Positions 61,392 through 64,000 of a stretch of DNA of 64,000 bases are shown here, in pieces. A program made the translations under genes and the position numbers. The stretch's first letter is position 1, and every line of letters starts with the position of its first letter. The DNA is from Listeria swaminathanii. GTDB lineage: Bacteria > Bacillota > Bacilli > Lactobacillales > Listeriaceae. A model generated the notes under the pieces. It had not been told where the DNA came from and did no database searches. It was given only the letters and a program-made list of their open reading frames with translations. The stretch covers positions 1 through 64,000 of the forward strand of contig NZ_JAATOD010000005.1 in the NCBI RefSeq assembly GCF_014229645.1. Reading direction: 5' to 3'.

Positions 61392-62243
61392 TCACTCCAA
61401 TTCAGTGTTCATTTTTTGGTAGTTGGTTGTTTTGTATTGGATGTTTTTTTCGTAATCGTGGTTGAAATAAATAGAGTACAGCGTGTCGAAAATGCCTAGT
61501 AATGACTGTCTTGTTGAGAACGAAGAGACTTTGTTGTAATGGTTCTCAGCGGATGCCATGTAAATTTTATGTGTGGCAAATTCGACTAACGGGTTGGCTT
61601 GCATGGAAGTGATTAAGATAATATCAACGCCATTTTCGGAAAGGATTTTGACAACTCTTTGAAGTGTCCGACTTCGACCACCGTAAGAAACAACGATGGC
61701 GATATGGTTTTCATCACTATTTGCTGCGGACAGGCTTTGGATATAATCTTCTTCGGGAACGTTGACCAAAACGCCGATTTCCTGCATTTGAAATTTGAAG
61801 TTTTCAGCAAAAAATAGATTAGCAGAGGCGGCGTAGACATCAATTGTTTTCGCGTTAACTAATTTTTCACCGATCCGCACTAGTTCCTCTGGGTCGGCGT
61901 TGTTTAACGTTTCATCGATGGTTCCTTTGTAGATTTGTTGGAGATTGGTCATTATTTGATAAGGCGTGTCTGATTCTAAAATTGGATAATCGTAATTTAT
62001 TTCTTTTTCTGAAGTTGTTTCACGTAGGCTAGTGGCGATTTCGATTTTTAGCTCAGCGATGCCGTTGAGTCCAAGTTTGTTAATTAAACGGTAAATGGTT
62101 GCAGCGGAGACAAACGCGGCCGCAGCAAGCTCTTTAGGCCTATATTGAAGGGTTTTTTTCGGGTTTGCCAGAATATAGTTGGCAAGCTCCTTTTCGCTAT
62201 TCGTTAAATTGGCTAATTCTCTTATTTTAATTAAAATATTCAT
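61392..62243 (-). CDS. RpiR/MurR-family regulator
   Basis: 283 residues. An N-terminal helix-turn-helix (RPKELAAAAFVSAATIYRLI) is followed by a SIS domain (TIDVYAASANLFFAENFKFQ and IAIVVSYGGRSRTLQRVVKI). It senses a phosphosugar, not identified. It lies downstream of dhaKLM on the same strand, beyond a terminator, so it may or may not regulate that operon. Confidence 0.85.
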   Translation of the reverse strand: MNILIKIRELANLTNSEKELANYILANPKKTLQYRPKELAAAAFVSAATIYRLINKLGLNGIAELKIEIATSLRETTSEKEINYDYPILESDTPYQIMTNLQQIYKGTIDETLNNADPEELVRIGEKLVNAKTIDVYAASANLFFAENFKFQMQEIGVLVNVPEEDYIQSLSAANSDENHIAIVVSYGGRSRTLQRVVKILSENGVDIILITSMQANPLVEFATHKIYMASAENHYNKVSSFSTRQSLLGIFDTLYSIYFNHDYEKNIQYKTTNYQKMNTELE

Positions 62244-62314
62244 CGTTTCAAATCCTAACTTTTTAGAATGGGAACTTGTTTATAAGTCATTATACCACGG
62301 AAAAATGGCGCTAA

Positions 62315-62347
62315 AAAAGACGAGGACACGGAAATCCTCGTCTTTAA
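62315..62347. terminator. Terminator of the dha operon
   Basis: AAAGACGAGGA and TCCTCGTCTTT form a perfect 11-bp stem after dhaM, with an A-run that becomes a T-run on the minus strand. Confidence 0.8.
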
Positions 62348-62405
62348 CTTTATTATTTTTTCGGATGCTATCATTGCTTTCCGATTTTTCTCAGGTGCGC
62401 TTCGT

Positions 62406-62780
62406 TTATTTAATTTCGATGCCTTTCAAGTTTGCCGCGATGACTTCTGGTTTTTCGTCCATTTGAACTTGAGCGGCAGTAGCATACGCGCCTTCTAAAA
62501 TGGGTGCATTAAAGAGAATTATTTCTTTTTCACTGATTTCTTCGACTGTTTCAATGTTCATTTTGGCGCTTCCGAGGTCATAGAAAGTGTAGACTTTGTC
62601 GGCTGCGTTACTTTCAATTGCTTCATTTACTGCGTCAAAACTTGTGCCGATGCCGCCATCTTCAGTTCCACCTGCGTGGGTGATAGAAACGTCTGGCGCG
62701 ATTTCTTTGATAATATCATGCACCCCTTTTGCGACATCTTTGGAGTGGGAAATAATAACAACGCCATAAGGTTTAGTCAT
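62406..62780 (-). CDS. dhaM: PTS-dependent dihydroxyacetone kinase, phosphoryl donor subunit DhaM
   Basis: 124 residues, only the EIIA-Man-like domain, without the HPr and EI-like domains of E. coli DhaM. The active histidine is in VVIISHSKDVAKGVHDIIKE (residue about 12). It passes phosphate from HPr to ADP bound in DhaL. It closes the dhaKLM operon, three bases after dhaL. Confidence 0.93.
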   Translation of the reverse strand: MTKPYGVVIISHSKDVAKGVHDIIKEIAPDVSITHAGGTEDGGIGTSFDAVNEAIESNAADKVYTFYDLGSAKMNIETVEEISEKEIILFNAPILEGAYATAAQVQMDEKPEVIAANLKGIEIK

Positions 62781-62783
62781 AAG

Positions 62784-63380
62784 TCAGCTCACCTCCGTTT
62801 GAATCATTGCGTGAAATAAGAGGGCAGAAGAGTATGCGCCCGGGTCAAGGTGGCCAATCGAACGTTCCCCAAGATAGCTTGCCCGTCCTTTAGTGGCTTT
62901 TAAATCTTTGGTTTTTTGTAAAGCCGCATCGACCACATCATCCGTTAAATCTTCTTGATGAAGCGCGTGAACAACCGGCTCCCAAACATCAATCATTGTT
63001 TTTTCGCCAGCATGAGATTTACCGCGTTTTTCAATGCCTTCTAGACCAGCTTCAATTACGTTTGTAAGGCCAACCGCATCGATTGTGTCCGAGTCAATTG
63101 CTTTACTCATATTTAAAAATGCTGTTCCGTAAAGAGGGCCAGATGCGCCGCCAACTTTGCTGACCATTGTCATTCCGGCCGTTTTGAAAACATCTTTTAA
63201 ATCTGTGGGTTCTTTTTCTGCAAAAGCTTTTTTGAGTTCGCTAAGTCCGCGAGCCATATTGATACCGTGGTCTCCATCACCAATCGCTTGGTCGAGATCA
63301 CTTAATAATTGTTTGTTTTCTTGTACACGTTCGCCGAAATCATTTAACCAGCGTAACGCCCAATCTTTATCATAAGTCAT
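62784..63380 (-). CDS. dhaL: Dihydroxyacetone kinase ADP-binding subunit DhaL
   Basis: 198 residues. The nucleotide and magnesium aspartates are in LDQAIGDGDHGINMARGLSE, and the phosphate loop is in GGASGPLYGTAFLNMSKA; the ATP-lid loop is in GRASYLGERSIGHLDPGAYS. All conserved DhaL landmarks are present. It transfers phosphate from DhaM to dihydroxyacetone bound in DhaK. Start: ATG at 63380 with GGAGG upstream. Confidence 0.95.
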   Translation of the reverse strand: MTYDKDWALRWLNDFGERVQENKQLLSDLDQAIGDGDHGINMARGLSELKKAFAEKEPTDLKDVFKTAGMTMVSKVGGASGPLYGTAFLNMSKAIDSDTIDAVGLTNVIEAGLEGIEKRGKSHAGEKTMIDVWEPVVHALHQEDLTDDVVDAALQKTKDLKATKGRASYLGERSIGHLDPGAYSSALLFHAMIQTEVS

Positions 63381-63401
63381 GATTCATTCCTCCAAATTTT
63401 A

Positions 63402-64000
63402 TTACCAAGCAATTGTGTCCACTGGGAGTTTCAACATATCGACCCATTTTTCGTCTTCTAATTTTAAAATAGTTAGGGATAATCCGGCCATTTCAAGCGA
63501 CGTCATATAATCACCAACGAGTGTTTTTTCCGCGCGAACGCCGGCATTTTTTAGAAGTTCATGGACATCATTTGCGAAAACATATTGCTCCATAAGTGGC
63601 GTTGCGCCCATGCCGTTAACAAGGACAACCACTTTATCGCCAGGTAGGAGTTTGCTTTCATTGCTAATCCGTTCGTATAGTTGCTTAGCTAAACTTGCAG
63701 ATGGCATGATTTTTTCTCGTGTAAATCCTGGTTCACCGTGGATACCAATGCCAAGTTCGATTTCGTCATCACCGAGCTCGAATCCAGGATGTCCAACTTC
63801 GGGAACGGTACACGGAGAAAGCGCGACCCCAAGCGTTTTAACAGAAGCAATGACTTTTTCGCCAAGGGCTTTCAATTCTTCAAGGGATGCGCCTGCTTCT
63901 GCGGCAGCCCCGATAATTTTATGCACGAGAACAGTCCCGGCAACACCGCGGCGTCCCGTTGTAAAAGTACTGTCTTCCACAGCAATATCATCATCTACTA
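63402..64000 (-). CDS. dhaK: Dihydroxyacetone kinase substrate-binding subunit DhaK (partial)
   Basis: The C-terminal about 199 residues of DhaK; the gene continues past the right edge of the window, and its start is outside. The histidine that covalently binds dihydroxyacetone is in ELGIGIHGEPGFTREKI, and DSTFTTGRRGVAGTVLVHKI and VLVNGMGATPLMEQYVF are standard. It begins the dhaKLM operon, which makes dihydroxyacetone phosphate from dihydroxyacetone with PEP as the ultimate phosphate source. No glycerol dehydrogenase gene is seen in the window. Confidence 0.95.
   Translation of the reverse strand, partial: VDDDIAVEDSTFTTGRRGVAGTVLVHKIIGAAAEAGASLEELKALGEKVIASVKTLGVALSPCTVPEVGHPGFELGDDEIELGIGIHGEPGFTREKIMPSASLAKQLYERISNESKLLPGDKVVVLVNGMGATPLMEQYVFANDVHELLKNAGVRAEKTLVGDYMTSLEMAGLSLTILKLEDEKWVDMLKLPVDTIAW

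Noticed and set aside
62016..62031. Half parS-like sequence TGTTTCACGTAGGCTA inside the RpiR-family gene
   Set aside because: Only the left half fits the consensus; the right half is unrelated, so it was not counted.
1..64000. CRISPR arrays, tRNA or rRNA genes, prophage and insertion sequences
   Set aside because: No regularly spaced repeats of the right size, no cloverleaf or rRNA segments, no transposase or phage genes were found; the 77-bp tandem repeat has no spacers.

Overview
The window reads as chromosomal DNA of a low-GC Gram-positive rod, almost certainly Listeria sensu stricto (L. monocytogenes or a close relative). The gene order serS, a short transaldolase, cydABCD, the SRP RNA, dnaX-ybaB-recR and dhaKLM, an LPXTG surface protein and a GW-domain secreted protein all fit that genus. 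No rRNA, tRNA, CRISPR, prophage or insertion sequence was seen. Four near-consensus parS (ParB/Spo0J) sites place the segment in the origin-proximal part of the chromosome.

Layout. (1) 1-3.9 kb is an AT-rich accessory array of small immunity-type genes mixed with broken toxin C-terminal tips and a decayed immunity-gene duplicate: a polymorphic-toxin (LXG/CDI-like) immunity graveyard. (2) 4-7.6 kb is a heterodimeric ABC exporter pair. (3) 7.6-10 kb is pabBC-pabA for p-aminobenzoate synthesis. (4) 10-20 kb is housekeeping: an FMN-fold stress protein, T-box-serS, a TfoX-C protein, an ABC exporter, a Crp/Fnr regulator, transaldolase, an SH3 protein, an MFS pump, an HhH protein, a sirtuin and a CBS/CorC membrane protein. 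(5) 20-29.5 kb is a sugar-glycerate (compatible solute) catabolic locus: PTS IIABC, GH38 mannosylglycerate hydrolase-like, GH13_18 phosphorylase and glycerate kinase, flanked by LacI and RpiR regulators. (6) 29.5-41 kb holds small regulators (two MerR, one PucR-like, one MarR with a MATE pump), a cupin, a GNAT, a nagB/pgl-like enzyme, two paralogous membrane proteins, an acyl-CoA synthetase and tadA. (7) 41-47 kb is cydABCD (cytochrome bd and its assembly ABC transporter) behind a 380-nt leader with three Rex-like boxes. (8) 47-52.3 kb holds an LPXTG protein, a GW plus L,D-transpeptidase-like protein, an FGGY kinase and the SRP RNA. (9) 52.3-55.6 kb holds an unannotated 28-aa holin-like type I toxin, a convergent 51-aa gene, and a sigma-54-dependent PTS IIC operon. 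(10) 55.6-59 kb is a 77-bp tandem repeat, then dnaX-ybaB-recR-yaaL. (11) 59-64 kb holds an aldo-keto reductase, a Nudix hydrolase, a Cof-type HAD phosphatase, an RpiR regulator and dhaKLM (PTS-dependent dihydroxyacetone kinase; dhaK is cut by the window end).

The most unusual parts are the toxin/immunity cassette graveyard at the left end, the tiny toxin gene at 52384-52470 with an antisense terminator at its 3' end, the glycoside-glycerate operon, the parS cluster, and several textbook regulatory architectures: a MerR promoter with a 19-bp spacer, a sigma-54 promoter with an upstream inverted repeat, and a MarR operator bracketing a promoter. All assignments come from reading the sequence and from family knowledge; no database search was run.
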